Source of the DNA: an uncultured Aquimarina sp.
Lineage (GTDB): Bacteria; Bacteroidota; Bacteroidia; Flavobacteriales; Flavobacteriaceae
Direction: 5' to 3'
Assembly: GCA_947498815.1 (NCBI GenBank)
Contig: CANMLU010000005.1
Location: forward strand, 62,001-126,000
Length of the DNA: 64,000 nucleotides
The notes beneath the pieces were generated by a model. It was not told the origin of the DNA. It saw only the letters and a list, made by a program, of their open reading frames with translations, and searched no databases. The position numbers were made by a program, and so were the translations under genes. Below, piece after piece: positions 45,017 through 55,901 of the stretch (its first letter is position 1; each line of letters opens with the position of its first letter).

Positions 45017-47170
45017 TTAATCGACTACGGTCAATTTTAAATCATCATCAAATTTAATAAGATACGTAGCTTCGTTAGAGTATCCCCCTGAAAGCTTTTT
45101 AGTATAGCTAAATTTATTTTCGACGTATTCTGTGATTCCCTCTGCAGAAACAGCATGATACACATCATCTGCCGAGCCCAGTCTCATTAATACATCATAA
45201 GCGATATCGAAACCTCGTACCGCCCAATTATTAGGAGCTATCCCGTACTCCTTTTTATATCTTTTTACAAATGGGGAAATTGTTTTAGTATCAGTCTCAT
45301 TATCATAAAACCCCTTGTCCATTGAAGAGTAATGTAAATGTAATTTGGACAAATGCTCATTTTTGATATTATCATCATCAAAGGCACTGTTCTTATTGGT
45401 CGTAAACAATGTTACTTTGTGACTTTCGGCCTTGGCATTCAACAACGGAATTACATTACTTATCATTGCTACATCGCTAGACTCCAAAAAGACCCAATTG
45501 GGTTTATTGTTATCTAAAACCTTATTCAGATGTACTTCATATAAATAATTTCCTTCTTCTATCCTCGCCACCTTGGCCTCCGGAAATTTAGCAATTAATT
45601 TTTCTTTAACCTCTTCATGCTTTTTCCCTTGCTGTACTATGATAATTATATTCTTATCAATTGAATCATTCTCCACATACGATATGATTTTATCCTGAAG
45701 CATTGTATTCGATGGTCTGGTTTGGAAAAAATTATCATACAGCCTGGACTCTTTACGCGAGGCAGGAGAAAATACAGGCGTACTATATTTTTTAAGCTCG
45801 GCCGCTACAGTCTCCAGATTAGACTGATATAATGGGCCTATTACAGCATCTGTCTCATCAAAATTATTTTCATCAATCAATTTCTTGACGTAGTTTTTGT
45901 TATTGTTTTTTTGAGTGTCATACACATTAAGCTCGGTTGTAATCCCTTTGGTTCTAGCAGAATCTACTGCTATTAAAATCCCGGTATAAAGATCTAAAGC
46001 AATCCTTAAACTCTGTTTATTTTTTATATACTCTTCGGTATTTTTTCTCGCGTTTACATCTAATGTATCTAAGCTAAAAGGTAACATCACTGCCACTCTT
46101 TTCGGTGTATAGTTATATAGTTTTTGTTCTAAATCAATATACTTTCCTTGCGGTAAATCTACAGCGAGTGTATCCTTTTTTGGCAAAGTAATAACCATAC
46201 CAGCTTTTAATCCATCTCTTAAATAAGGGTTCATCTTAAATAACGAGTCAGAAGAGATTCCTGCACTTCTTAAAATACCAAAAATAGTCTCCCCTGGCTC
46301 AACCTGTCTCAATTCAAACCCAGGTTGTACTGCATCTTTCAAAGAAATAAAAATGGATGTCGGAACAACAATTTCCATACCTATCGGAAAATCAGGATCC
46401 ATATTAGGATTAAGTTGTTCTAGCTCACCAATAGTAATTCCGTGTCTTCTAGCTATACCATATTTAGTTTCCTTAGGTTTTACTATATATTTTGTAGTAG
46501 AAGACAATCTGTTCGCAATACTGTCAATGACAATTTCTTTCGGAGTTTGTTCTTCTGCAAATACAGGCACTCTAATCTTATCCTTTTTTTTGATTTGCTC
46601 AGAATACAATCTCTTATTCTGTTTTTTTATATCCTCAACAGTAACCTTATATCGTCGTGCTATACTGTATAAAGTTTCTTTGCGCTTTACTTTGTGGGTT
46701 ATAAAACGAACAATCTTGCGTTCTTCAGGAACAGCTTTTAGACTATCCAAAACCGATTGTTTATCCGTTTGCTCTCCTCCATCAACTGGAACTTGATCTT
46801 TTTTTACCATTTTCCCTACCCTAAGGATCTGACCAATATTAATTCCATTGACAGCTTCAGGATTTAACGCATAAATACTCTCGGTAGTGATATCGTATTT
46901 TTTGGAAAGGCTATAAACAGTATCACCTTTATCAACAACATGAGTTTCATATTCTTGATCATCAACAACAGGAATAGCAAGAATCTGCCCTTCTTTAATA
47001 CCGTCTTTTGCCGTTGGATTTATTTTATATATAGCCTCTGGAGTGGTATTATAACGCTTGGCTATTCGATATACATTTTCTCCTTTGGCAACCTTATGAC
47101 TCTTATATTGTTGTGCATAAGTGAAGTTTCCAATTATCAACAACAAAAAGACCAATACATACTTTTTCAT
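45017..47170 (-). CDS. LysM repeat and periplasmic-binding-protein fusion
   Basis: A 717-residue secreted protein: signal peptide (MKKYVLVFLLLIIGNFTYA), then five LysM repeats at about residues 21-65, 75-118, 155-202, 227-270 and 285-328 (each with a GET/GDT-x-Y-x-I/L pattern and NP near the end). From about 350 a type 1 periplasmic-binding fold follows: RVAVMLPFSLDTLDV, DLYTGILIAVDSA, DAVIGPLYQSNLETVA, TPVFSPASR and WAVRGFDIAYDVLMR. Such fusions are widespread in Bacteroidota and are often labelled ABC substrate-binding proteins, although no transporter is near. A peptidoglycan-tethered sensor or envelope factor is more plausible. It lies 50 bases after guaA on the same strand. Confidence 0.88.
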   Translation of the reverse strand: MKKYVLVFLLLIIGNFTYAQQYKSHKVAKGENVYRIAKRYNTTPEAIYKINPTAKDGIKEGQILAIPVVDDQEYETHVVDKGDTVYSLSKKYDITTESIYALNPEAVNGINIGQILRVGKMVKKDQVPVDGGEQTDKQSVLDSLKAVPEERKIVRFITHKVKRKETLYSIARRYKVTVEDIKKQNKRLYSEQIKKKDKIRVPVFAEEQTPKEIVIDSIANRLSSTTKYIVKPKETKYGIARRHGITIGELEQLNPNMDPDFPIGMEIVVPTSIFISLKDAVQPGFELRQVEPGETIFGILRSAGISSDSLFKMNPYLRDGLKAGMVITLPKKDTLAVDLPQGKYIDLEQKLYNYTPKRVAVMLPFSLDTLDVNARKNTEEYIKNKQSLRIALDLYTGILIAVDSARTKGITTELNVYDTQKNNNKNYVKKLIDENNFDETDAVIGPLYQSNLETVAAELKKYSTPVFSPASRKESRLYDNFFQTRPSNTMLQDKIISYVENDSIDKNIIIIVQQGKKHEEVKEKLIAKFPEAKVARIEEGNYLYEVHLNKVLDNNKPNWVFLESSDVAMISNVIPLLNAKAESHKVTLFTTNKNSAFDDDNIKNEHLSKLHLHYSSMDKGFYDNETDTKTISPFVKRYKKEYGIAPNNWAVRGFDIAYDVLMRLGSADDVYHAVSAEGITEYVENKFSYTKKLSGGYSNEATYLIKFDDDLKLTVVD

Positions 47171-47220
47171 TTAGATTTTATTTTATAATTCCCTTACCTC
47201 AGTTCTTGGTTCTACTTCAA

Positions 47221-48753
47221 TTATTCCCATTCAATAGTCGCTGGAGGCTTCGAACTAATATCATATACTACTCTATTAACGCCTTTTACCCTGTTTATTA
47301 TTGTATTTGAGGTTTTTTGTAAAAATTCATATGGTAGATTTACCCAGTCGGCTGTCATTCCATCTGTACTTTCTACAGCTCTTAGCGCCACACAATTCTC
47401 ATAAGTACGCTCATCGCCCATTACTCCAACACTTTGTACAGGCAGTAAAATTGCACCCGCTTGCCATACTTTATCATATAACCCATTTTCTTTCAAACCA
47501 TTAATAAAGATGGCATCAACTTCTTGCAAAATACGAACTTTCTCATTGGTAATGTCTCCCAATATTCTTATCGCTAATCCTGGCCCCGGAAACGGATGCC
47601 TGCCTAGCAACTCTTTATCCATGTTCATAGATGCTCCAACACGTCGCACCTCGTCTTTGAATAACATTTTTAATGGCTCAACGATCTTTAGTTTCATATA
47701 ATCCGGCAATCCACCAACATTATGATGACTCTTGATCGTAGCACTTGGACCTCCTGTTACAGAGACACTTTCGATCACATCGGGGTAAATTGTGCCTTGA
47801 GCCAACCACGTAACATCCTCTATAGCATGCGCTTCATCATCAAAAACTTCTATAAACACTCTTCCAATAGCTTTACGTTTTTTTTCCGGATCGCTTTCCC
47901 CTGCAAGAGCTTCCAAAAAACGTGCCGAAGCATCCACTCCTTTAACATTCAGCCCCATACCTTCATATTGGTCTAATACAGCTGAAAATTCATTTTTACG
48001 AAGCAATCCATTGTTTACAAAAATACAATGAAGGTTTTTTCCTATGGCCTTATGCAAAAGCATTGCTGCTACCGAAGAATCTACACCTCCAGAAAGCCCC
48101 AACACTACTTTATCATTGCCTAGTTGTTCTTTTAAATTCTCAACTGTTTCTTCTACAAAAGAATCTGGAGTCCAATCCTGAGCAACACCTGCTATGTTCA
48201 CTAAAAAATTCTCTAAAAGCTGCGTGCCATCTTTAGAGTGATACACTTCGGGATGAAATTGAATCGCATAGGTTTCTTCGTCTCCAATTTTAAACGCAGC
48301 ATTTTCTACATCATGCGTACTTGCTAAAAGTTTACTATTAGCCGGTAATTCTTTTATAGTATCACTATGACTCATCCAAACTTGTGAGCCTTCAGAAATA
48401 TTTTTAAATAACTCATTATTGTTAACATAAGACAAATTTGCACGACCATACTCTCTGGTATTTGATTCTGCAACTTGTCCTCCCCCAAAATGAGCGAGGT
48501 ATTGCGCTCCGTAGCAAATACCAAGTAATGGTTTTTTACCCCGTATCTCTGTAAGGTTCGGATGAGCAACATTATCGCCTCTAACGGATAACGGGCTACC
48601 CGATAATATTACGGCTTTATAGCTATCAATATCCTTTGGAGGTTTGTTGTAAGGATGTATTTCTGAATACATATTGAGCTCTCTAACACGTCGCCCAATA
48701 AGTTGTGTTACCTGTGACCCGAAGTCTAAAATAAGTACCTTGTTGTTTTGCAT
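47221..48753 (-). CDS. guaA: GMP synthase (glutamine-hydrolysing)
   Basis: Converts XMP, glutamine and ATP to GMP. From the ATG at 48753 it is 510 residues, the normal GuaA length, starting [18 protein letters not shown]; the longer frame adds 34 residues that read like non-coding sequence. The class I amidotransferase has Cys in [14 protein letters not shown] and His-Glu in IQFHPEVYH; the synthetase has the PP-loop [16 protein letters not shown] and the dimerisation domain ending [18 protein letters not shown]. Both halves are complete. A TATTTTTG -7 box sits three bases before the start. The LysM-PBP gene follows. Confidence 0.97.
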   Translation of the reverse strand: MQNNKVLILDFGSQVTQLIGRRVRELNMYSEIHPYNKPPKDIDSYKAVILSGSPLSVRGDNVAHPNLTEIRGKKPLLGICYGAQYLAHFGGGQVAESNTREYGRANLSYVNNNELFKNISEGSQVWMSHSDTIKELPANSKLLASTHDVENAAFKIGDEETYAIQFHPEVYHSKDGTQLLENFLVNIAGVAQDWTPDSFVEETVENLKEQLGNDKVVLGLSGGVDSSVAAMLLHKAIGKNLHCIFVNNGLLRKNEFSAVLDQYEGMGLNVKGVDASARFLEALAGESDPEKKRKAIGRVFIEVFDDEAHAIEDVTWLAQGTIYPDVIESVSVTGGPSATIKSHHNVGGLPDYMKLKIVEPLKMLFKDEVRRVGASMNMDKELLGRHPFPGPGLAIRILGDITNEKVRILQEVDAIFINGLKENGLYDKVWQAGAILLPVQSVGVMGDERTYENCVALRAVESTDGMTADWVNLPYEFLQKTSNTIINRVKGVNRVVYDISSKPPATIEWE

Positions 48754-48756
48754 AGG

Positions 48757-48764
48757 CAAAAATA
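48757..48764 (-). promoter_or_regulatory. -7 promoter box of guaA
   Basis: The minus strand reads TATTTTTG, a full TAnnTTTG match, three bases upstream of ATG 48753. TTTC about 19 bases further upstream could be the -33 element. The position supports 48753 as the start and implies a leaderless or nearly leaderless mRNA. Confidence 0.55.
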
Positions 48765-48912
48765 AAATTAAATTTCTACCCCCGAAATCCTGAAAGGAAT
48801 AATTTTCAATATTATTTACAAACCCATTTCCTGGAGAAAAAAACATAGTAAACAAACATTGAACAGGTAAAAATTAATTAACTTTATAAGACCAACCTTA
48901 ATTATTATACCA

Positions 48913-49458
48913 ATGACCGATATCATCTTCTCTACTATCGTAAGTGATTTAAAAAAAGCTATAGAAACCGCAAGGCATCCTTTTAAGTATTTTACATTGG
49001 CGACCTCAAGTATTAATGGTACTCCAAGGCTTAGAACACTTGTACTTCGAGAAATAGATGAACAATTAAATCTTACGGTTTACACTGATAAAAGATCAAA
49101 AAAAATCACTCATATTCATGAACACAATACAGTAAGCCTGCTTTTTTTGGATTCGGAGAGATTAATACAAATTTCTATAAGAGCCAAAGCCGAAATTATT
49201 ACAGACAATAGTTCTATAAAAAAAATCTGGGAAAATGTACCTCAAAAATCGAGAAAGGAATATACTACAACCCTTGCGCCTGGGGAAGAAATCAGAGATC
49301 CCGAGCTGGTAGATTTTCTGGAAGAAAAACATTTCTTTACAGCAATTAAATTAATTCCCGACAAAATTGAATACCTGAAGCTTAACCGACCTAATCATAT
49401 TCGTGTGTTATTCAAAAAACAAAATAACGATTGGAAGGGTACATATTTGGTTCCCTAA
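48913..49458 (+). CDS. Pyridoxamine 5'-phosphate oxidase family flavoprotein
   Basis: A 181-residue split-barrel flavin-binding protein. FKYFTLATSSINGTPRLRTLVLRE matches the FMN-binding strand region, and TVYTDKRSKKITHI the helix contacting FMN phosphate; IKLIPDKIEYLKLNRPNHIRVLF is the C-terminal PNPOx-like segment. It is shorter than PdxH (about 215 residues) and lacks its full substrate-binding RPxxR signature, so it is better called a PNPOx-like protein than the B6 biosynthetic enzyme. It is a single gene converging on bshC. Confidence 0.85.
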   Translation: MTDIIFSTIVSDLKKAIETARHPFKYFTLATSSINGTPRLRTLVLREIDEQLNLTVYTDKRSKKITHIHEHNTVSLLFLDSERLIQISIRAKAEIITDNSSIKKIWENVPQKSRKEYTTTLAPGEEIRDPELVDFLEEKHFFTAIKLIPDKIEYLKLNRPNHIRVLFKKQNNDWKGTYLVP

Positions 49459-49479
49459 TTGGAATTTTTCAACTTAAAT

Positions 49480-51075
49480 TCATTTTTTTAAAACCAAAAA
49501 CTCTCCCTGCAAAGGATCCAGATGATCGATCAAAGAAGGAATTAAACGCTCTCCATATTCCAAATACATTTCAGAGAAATTCGTATTACGTTCTTGAAGA
49601 CTTTGATTTGGAAACAGTTCATTTTGTATCGCTGTTAATCGTTGCACATGATCGCTAAGCTTCCTTTTTTGAGCTTTGAGGAGACGTTTTTCTAATGCAT
49701 CCAACCCTTTAAGTTGTTTTACCTCTTGAGCCTTGACCGCATTTCTAAAAGAAACATCCGTTTGTTCTGCCAATTCGTACATACTTTGAAATTGATCCTG
49801 AAGGTGTTTACGTTGCGGATCAAAATTAATATCAATATTAGATATCTTTCGAACTTTACGATTAATCAGTTCGTGCTGTTTTAAAAACAGTTCTGTATCG
49901 GTTATGTTTAGTTTTTCAATTTTTCCTGCTTGTTTTTGCGTTTGAATTAACACAGAATTTCGAAGCAACAACATCGGAAACGGAACCTGAACGGTTTCAA
50001 AATAATCTTTCAACTCCATCCAATAGGCTAATTCTCCTCCTCCACCGATATAACAGAGATTTGGTAAGATTACTTCCTGATATAAGGGTCGCATCATTAC
50101 GTTGGGACTAAACCGCTCCGGCACCTCAGAGAGGTGTTTTATTATCTCACTCTTGCTCCATTCTATATCGGCTTCATTCACAAAGTATCTTCCCTCTTTT
50201 TCGACAATACGCTCACGCAATCCCTCTGCCAAATAAAACAGATTAATCTCCCTGGGATTCACTTGTACTTTATAACCCAAATCTCCAAGTTTGTTTGCCT
50301 TTGGTGTAACAGCATTATAAGAAATTTGCTCCGTTAGTTCTTTTTCAACATAAGGGATAAAAAGTTTTTTTAATTCTTGATCATCACCATCAACAATAAC
50401 CAAACCATAGGTTCCAAAAAGTTCATTAGCGATATATCGAGTAGCTTCAGCAAGATTTGTATGTTTTAGGTATGCCTTTTTAAAAAGTGATTTTAAGTGT
50501 TCGGCATTTGTTCCTACCCCAATTTCCGCAGAAAAAATCTCAAAAACCTTATCCAATCCTTTGGTGTCAAAAACACCTACTGCTCCCCCATCCTGGCGGT
50601 TCCATTGTATTTTCTTTCCAAATAAATTAAAATAATTAATCTCATCAAAGTCATGATCCTCTGTGGCCATCCAATAAATAGGCACAAAATCTTGTTGAGG
50701 ATATTTCTCTTTTAAAACCCTGGTAAGATTTATAGTCGATACAATTTTATACAAGAAATACAACGGTCCCGTAAAAAGATTTAATTGATGCCCAGTTGTA
50801 ATTGTAAATGTCGAAGCATTTTCTAACACCGATATATTTTGTTCTGTAGCCTCTGTAATAGCAACTCCTTTGTATTGATTTTCTAGAGCTTTGACCAAAA
50901 CCTTTCTATTTTCTATGGAAAATGATTTCTGTTTCTCTTCTATCTGAGCGCCAAAGTTCTCTAGTGTTGGAAAACGGTTATAAAACGGTTGCAATTCTGG
51001 TTTTCGATCCAAATAATCGCAAATAAGGGAAGAAAAGTAATTCGTATCTCTAAACGGAATACAGTCACTAGGCAT
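49480..51075 (-). CDS. bshC: Bacillithiol biosynthesis cysteine-adding enzyme BshC
   Basis: Adds cysteine to glucosaminyl-malate in the last step of bacillithiol synthesis. From the ATG at 51075 (MPSDCIPFRDTNYFSSLI) it is 531 residues, the typical length; the open frame extends ten codons further. The family pattern is clear: TITTGHQLNLFTGPLYFLYK (Rossmann part), DFVPIYWMATEDHDFDEINY, FSPNVMMRPLYQEVILPNLCYIGGGGELAYW and the long helical coiled-coil C-terminus. Bacillithiol use is known in part of the Bacteroidota. The BshA and BshB genes are not in the window. Confidence 0.95.
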   Translation of the reverse strand: MPSDCIPFRDTNYFSSLICDYLDRKPELQPFYNRFPTLENFGAQIEEKQKSFSIENRKVLVKALENQYKGVAITEATEQNISVLENASTFTITTGHQLNLFTGPLYFLYKIVSTINLTRVLKEKYPQQDFVPIYWMATEDHDFDEINYFNLFGKKIQWNRQDGGAVGVFDTKGLDKVFEIFSAEIGVGTNAEHLKSLFKKAYLKHTNLAEATRYIANELFGTYGLVIVDGDDQELKKLFIPYVEKELTEQISYNAVTPKANKLGDLGYKVQVNPREINLFYLAEGLRERIVEKEGRYFVNEADIEWSKSEIIKHLSEVPERFSPNVMMRPLYQEVILPNLCYIGGGGELAYWMELKDYFETVQVPFPMLLLRNSVLIQTQKQAGKIEKLNITDTELFLKQHELINRKVRKISNIDINFDPQRKHLQDQFQSMYELAEQTDVSFRNAVKAQEVKQLKGLDALEKRLLKAQKRKLSDHVQRLTAIQNELFPNQSLQERNTNFSEMYLEYGERLIPSLIDHLDPLQGEFLVLKK

Positions 51076-51199
51076 AGGTAATCTTTTTGGAGGATAAATA
51101 TACATTAGATTGTGATTGTAAATCCTAAATTTTAGTTAATACAGATTATATCCTAAATTTAACTCGGTATTTTACCATTTTTAAAATTTCAATCAATCA

Positions 51200-53680
51200 A
51201 TGAAAAGGTTCTTTTTTCCTCTATTTGTCGTAACTATTTTCTTTTCTTACGCGCAAAACACTTTACAATCTCCATCAGAATTTTTAGGGTATGAAATCGG
51301 AGATCAATTTACTCGTCATGCCGATGTGATACACTATTTTGAACATGTTGCCAATACATCAAACATGGTTTCGTATCACACCTACGGAAAAACAAATGAA
51401 CGTAGACCCTTGACTTATGCTATTATTTCTTCTGAAGAGAATCTTGGAAACATTGAAAACATAAGACAAAATCACCTTAAAAATGCAGGTATTATTGAAG
51501 GTTCTGCAAATTCAGAACTAGCAGTAGTCTGGTTAAGTTATAATGTCCACGGTAATGAAGCTTCGAGTACCGAGGCGGCAATGCAAACCATTTATGAATT
51601 GATTACCAAAAAATCTGCTTGGTTAAAAAACACTGTCGTTATTATGGATCCTTGTATTAATCCAGATGGTCGCGATCGATATGTAAATTGGTATAATCAA
51701 GTCAAAGCTACACCATACAATACAGATCAATCTGCTACCGAACATAATGAGCCCTGGCCAGGAGGAAGACCCAACCATTATCTTTTTGATTTGAACAGGG
51801 ATTGGGCATGGGCAACACAGGTAGAATCATCTCAACGATTAAAAATCTATAATCAATGGATGCCCCATATTCACGTTGATTTTCATGAACAAGGTATCAA
51901 CGAACCTTATTATTTTGCGCCCGCTGCAGAGCCTTTTCATGAGATTATCACTCCGTGGCAACGAGATTTCCAAACACAAATTGGTAAAAATCACGCAAAG
52001 TATTTTGATGCCGAAGGTTGGTTATTTTTTACCCGAGAACGTTTTGATTTGCTATATCCAAGTTATGGAGACACCTACCCAACTTTTATGGGAGCCATTG
52101 GTATGACTTATGAACAAGCAGGTCATGGACGTGCCGGATTAGGTATCCAAACCGACGAAGGATATGTATTGACCTTAAAAGATCGAGCACTGCATCATAC
52201 CACCACGGGATTATCTACGGTAGAGATTTCATCCTTGAATAATACAAAACTAAATACCGAGTTTAAGAAATTCTTTAATAACTCAAACCTCAAGTATAAG
52301 AGCTATGTTTTAAACGGAAATCCGGATAAAATGAATGCCTTGATCAAATTATTGAATAAGCACGATATCAAATATGGGTTTACCAATACCAATAAAGTAT
52401 CAGGGTTTAATTTTAGAGAAAACAAATCCGGTAGTATTAATGCCAATGGAGCTTTGGTGGTAAGTACCAATCAACCCAAAGGTAAAATGGTAAAAGTGCT
52501 TTTTGAACCCAACGCAAAACTAAGCAATCCGCTTACCTATGATATTACTGCCTGGAGTGTACCCCATGCCTATGGGTTAGAAGCGATTGCATCCACATCA
52601 TTAATTCCGGCAAACGGAAATCAATTACAAAACAGTATAAACAATACTGCAAATTCATCGGGCCCAGGATATATCACAAAATGGAATAGCCTGGATGACG
52701 CAGCTTTTATGGCGGATCTATTAAAACAAAATATCAGAGTGCGCTTTAGCGAAAAAGACTTTTCGAATAATGGAGATTCTTTTAAGAAAGGGAGTTTGAT
52801 TATTACCAAAAGTGATAATCGCAAGACCACTAATTATGATCAAAAAGTAATCGAGATTGCCAACAAACATAATCGCAAATTATATACTGCGCCAACGAGT
52901 TTTGCATCCAGCGGGGTAGATTTTGGTTCTCCCGATGTAAAATTGATCAATAAACAGCGTATTGCAGTGCTTAAAGGAGATTATATTTCTTCTTTGAGTT
53001 ATGGTGAAATCTGGCACTTTTTTGAGCAACAGCTAAAGTTTCCGATCACTTCTATTGATACTGATTATTTTAAAAGCGTAAATCTTAAAAAATACGACGT
53101 ACTTATATTACCCAATGGATATTATAATGGCCAGGTAGATGCTAGTATGCTAAAAAAACTAAAAGAATGGGTCCAAGAGGGCGGAAAACTAATTGCCGTG
53201 GCAAATGCAGTGGGTATTTTTGCTGATAAAAAAGGATTTGACCTTAAAAAGAATAAACCTGACGAAAAGAAAAAAGACTCTATCGGTAATCTTACCTCTT
53301 ATGATCAACGCGAACGTGAAAGCGTTAAAGATTTTATAACGGGTAGTATTTTCAAAACCAAAGTCGATGCATCACATCCTATGGCTTTTGGATATAACGA
53401 CACTTATTTTAGCCTAAAACTTGGAGGTAGTTCATATAAACTACTACAAAAAGGATATAATATTGCATATATGCAAAACCCACAGAATGTATCCGGATTT
53501 TCGGGTGCAGATGCCCTAGAAAACCTAAATAATTCGTTGGTTTTTGGCGAAGCGAGAATGGGTGACGGTAGTATTATATATATGGTCGACAATCCAATGT
53601 TTCGATCATTCTGGGAGAACGGAAAGCTTTTCTTTGTGAATGCTATTTTCTTTGCAAACCATAATAAATTCAGATTATAA
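51200..53680 (+). CDS. Secreted M14 family zinc carboxypeptidase
   Basis: An 826-residue exported peptidase with a signal peptide (MKRFFFPLFVVTIFFSYAQ). The M14 domain has the zinc ligands H-x-x-E in NVHGNEASSTEAAM, substrate-binding INPDGRDRY, the third ligand His in HIHVDFHEQGIN and the catalytic Glu in MTYEQAGHG. After about residue 360 the sequence turns into non-catalytic beta domains, with a GATase-like stretch (YDVLILPNGYYNGQ and LKEWVQEGGKLIAVANAVG). It probably trims peptides outside the cell or in the periplasm. The M3 peptidase gene follows 43 bases later, so both belong to one peptide-degrading unit. Confidence 0.92.
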   Translation: MKRFFFPLFVVTIFFSYAQNTLQSPSEFLGYEIGDQFTRHADVIHYFEHVANTSNMVSYHTYGKTNERRPLTYAIISSEENLGNIENIRQNHLKNAGIIEGSANSELAVVWLSYNVHGNEASSTEAAMQTIYELITKKSAWLKNTVVIMDPCINPDGRDRYVNWYNQVKATPYNTDQSATEHNEPWPGGRPNHYLFDLNRDWAWATQVESSQRLKIYNQWMPHIHVDFHEQGINEPYYFAPAAEPFHEIITPWQRDFQTQIGKNHAKYFDAEGWLFFTRERFDLLYPSYGDTYPTFMGAIGMTYEQAGHGRAGLGIQTDEGYVLTLKDRALHHTTTGLSTVEISSLNNTKLNTEFKKFFNNSNLKYKSYVLNGNPDKMNALIKLLNKHDIKYGFTNTNKVSGFNFRENKSGSINANGALVVSTNQPKGKMVKVLFEPNAKLSNPLTYDITAWSVPHAYGLEAIASTSLIPANGNQLQNSINNTANSSGPGYITKWNSLDDAAFMADLLKQNIRVRFSEKDFSNNGDSFKKGSLIITKSDNRKTTNYDQKVIEIANKHNRKLYTAPTSFASSGVDFGSPDVKLINKQRIAVLKGDYISSLSYGEIWHFFEQQLKFPITSIDTDYFKSVNLKKYDVLILPNGYYNGQVDASMLKKLKEWVQEGGKLIAVANAVGIFADKKGFDLKKNKPDEKKKDSIGNLTSYDQRERESVKDFITGSIFKTKVDASHPMAFGYNDTYFSLKLGGSSYKLLQKGYNIAYMQNPQNVSGFSGADALENLNNSLVFGEARMGDGSIIYMVDNPMFRSFWENGKLFFVNAIFFANHNKFRL

Positions 53681-53723
53681 TTAACACCCTTATTGATTCA
53701 TCAATTACGTAAAACTAATACTC

Positions 53724-55889
53724 ATGAATACAAAACACATCTCAAAAACCCTTAAAGCATTGACGCTAACAGCCGTCATCGTTTTGGCTAGTTGTAACAA
53801 AAATAAAGAAACTGTGGAAACAACAGAAACCAAAGAAACACAAAATATTTTGTTGGCAGAATGGACTGGGCCCTATGGTGGTACACCAGCCTTTGATAAA
53901 ATGAATTTGGCAGACCTAAAACCTGCTCTCGAAAAAGGAATGGAAATTAATCTTAAAGAGATTGATAAGATTGCCAATAACCCTGAGGCTCCAACTTTTG
54001 AAAATACGATTGTTGCCATGGAGAGATCCGGCCAAGAACTTAGTCGAGTATTCTCATATTACGGAATTTTAAGTAGCAATATGTCTTCGCCAGAGTTTAG
54101 AGAAATTCAAAAAGAGATGGCGCCAAAGTTATCCGAATTTCGCTCTAAAATATCTCAAAACACAAAACTTTTTCAGCGTATAAAAACGGTGTATGAGAAT
54201 TCTCAAAAAACACCATTGGAAGCCGACCAACAACGTGTAGTGCAATTAACTTATGAAGGTTTTGCCATGAATGGAGCCGAGCTTGATGATGAAAAAAAGA
54301 AACGCTACGCAGCGATCAACAAAGAGCTTTCAGAATTATACACCAACTTTTCGAATAATATCCTTGCCGATGAAGAGGGGTATGTAACCTATCTTACCAA
54401 AGATCAATTAAGCGGATTATCAGAACCATTAATCAAAGCCTATGCAAAAGCAGCTACCGATCGTGGTCAAGAAGGAAAATATGCAGTAACGAATACCCGC
54501 TCTTCGATGGATCCGTTCCTTACCTATTCTAATGAAAGAGCGCTTCGCGAAAAAGTGTGGAAGAACTACTACTCGCGTGGAGATAATGGTGACGATAAAG
54601 ACAACAATGAGAATATCGCCAAAATCCTAAAACTAAGAAAAGAACGCGTTGGCCTGTTGGGACATGATAACTTTGCGGATTGGAGATTACAAAACAGAAT
54701 GGCAAAAAATCCGGATAATGCCATGAAATTAATGAATGCCGTATGGCCTGCAGCTATTGCTCGTGTAAAAGAAGAAGTTGCCGATATGCAAGCCGTAGCC
54801 AATGCCAGTGGAGATAACATCACCATCGAACCATGGGATTATCGCTATTATGCCGAAAAAGTACGTAAAAAGAAATACGACCTGGATTCTGATGAAGTAA
54901 AGCAGTACTTACAATTGGATAAACTAAGAGAAGCGATGTTCTTTGTCGCTGGTGAGTTGTTTAACTACAAATTTACTCCGGTTGCAGAAGGTAAAGTCCC
55001 TGTTTTTCATGAAGATGTAAAAGTATGGGAAGTGAACGATAAAACCTCTGGAGCCCATATTGGACTGTGGTATTTGGACCCATTTGCAAGAACAGGAAAG
55101 CGTTCTGGAGCTTGGGCAACTACCTATAGAAGCCATACTACTTTTGATGGTAAGAAAACAGTGCTTGGATCTAATAACTCCAATTTTGTAAAACCAGCTC
55201 CGGGAGAACCAGTATTAGTATCCTGGGATGATGCAACTACATTTTTTCATGAGTTTGGACATGCATTACACTTTTTCTCATCCGAGGTACGATATCCAAC
55301 TCTTAACGGTGGTGTTCGTGATTATACCGAGTTTCAATCGCAATTATTAGAACGTTGGTTATCTACCGATAAAGTGATCGACAACTACCTGGTACATTAC
55401 AAAACAGGAGAACCGATCCCAAAAACATTGGTTGATAAGATCAAGAAAGCGGCTACCTTTAACCAAGGGTTCGGTACTACCGAATATTTGGCTTCTGCAT
55501 TAATGGATATGAAATTTCACTTAGCAGATCCTGCCGATATAGACGTTGATAAATTTGAAAAAGAAACCCTGGCAGCTTTAAAAATGCCAAAAGAATTAGT
55601 GATGCGTCATCGCACACCACACTTTGGACATGTATTTTCTGGTGAGGGATATGCTACTGCCTATTACGGATATATGTGGGCCGATGTATTAACCTCGGAT
55701 GCTGCAGAGGCTTTTGCCGAAGCACCAGGAGGTTTTTATGACAAAGAAGTAGCTGCCAAATTGGTAAAATATTTATTTGCACCGCGCAATGCTATGGACC
55801 CTGCTGAAGCATATCGAAAGTTTAGAGGCCGTGATGCCAAGATCGAAGCTTTGATGAAAGATCGCGGGTTCCCGATACCGAAGTCTTAA
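53724..55889 (+). CDS. M3 family peptidase (dipeptidyl carboxypeptidase-like) lipoprotein
   Basis: A 721-residue zinc peptidase of the oligopeptidase A/Dcp type. The N-terminus (LKALTLTAVIVLASCNKN) is a lipoprotein signal with a lipobox ending at Cys, so the enzyme is membrane-tethered. The active site, HEFGHALHF near residue 508, is a complete HExxH with a downstream Glu (DYTEFQSQLLERW). RSGAWATTYRSH and SGEGYATAYYGYMWAD are further family signatures. It cuts dipeptides or short oligopeptides and fits with the M14 enzyme directly upstream. A hairpin terminator follows. Confidence 0.94.
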   Translation: MNTKHISKTLKALTLTAVIVLASCNKNKETVETTETKETQNILLAEWTGPYGGTPAFDKMNLADLKPALEKGMEINLKEIDKIANNPEAPTFENTIVAMERSGQELSRVFSYYGILSSNMSSPEFREIQKEMAPKLSEFRSKISQNTKLFQRIKTVYENSQKTPLEADQQRVVQLTYEGFAMNGAELDDEKKKRYAAINKELSELYTNFSNNILADEEGYVTYLTKDQLSGLSEPLIKAYAKAATDRGQEGKYAVTNTRSSMDPFLTYSNERALREKVWKNYYSRGDNGDDKDNNENIAKILKLRKERVGLLGHDNFADWRLQNRMAKNPDNAMKLMNAVWPAAIARVKEEVADMQAVANASGDNITIEPWDYRYYAEKVRKKKYDLDSDEVKQYLQLDKLREAMFFVAGELFNYKFTPVAEGKVPVFHEDVKVWEVNDKTSGAHIGLWYLDPFARTGKRSGAWATTYRSHTTFDGKKTVLGSNNSNFVKPAPGEPVLVSWDDATTFFHEFGHALHFFSSEVRYPTLNGGVRDYTEFQSQLLERWLSTDKVIDNYLVHYKTGEPIPKTLVDKIKKAATFNQGFGTTEYLASALMDMKFHLADPADIDVDKFEKETLAALKMPKELVMRHRTPHFGHVFSGEGYATAYYGYMWADVLTSDAAEAFAEAPGGFYDKEVAAKLVKYLFAPRNAMDPAEAYRKFRGRDAKIEALMKDRGFPIPKS

Positions 55890-55901
55890 TACATACAAAC
55901 C

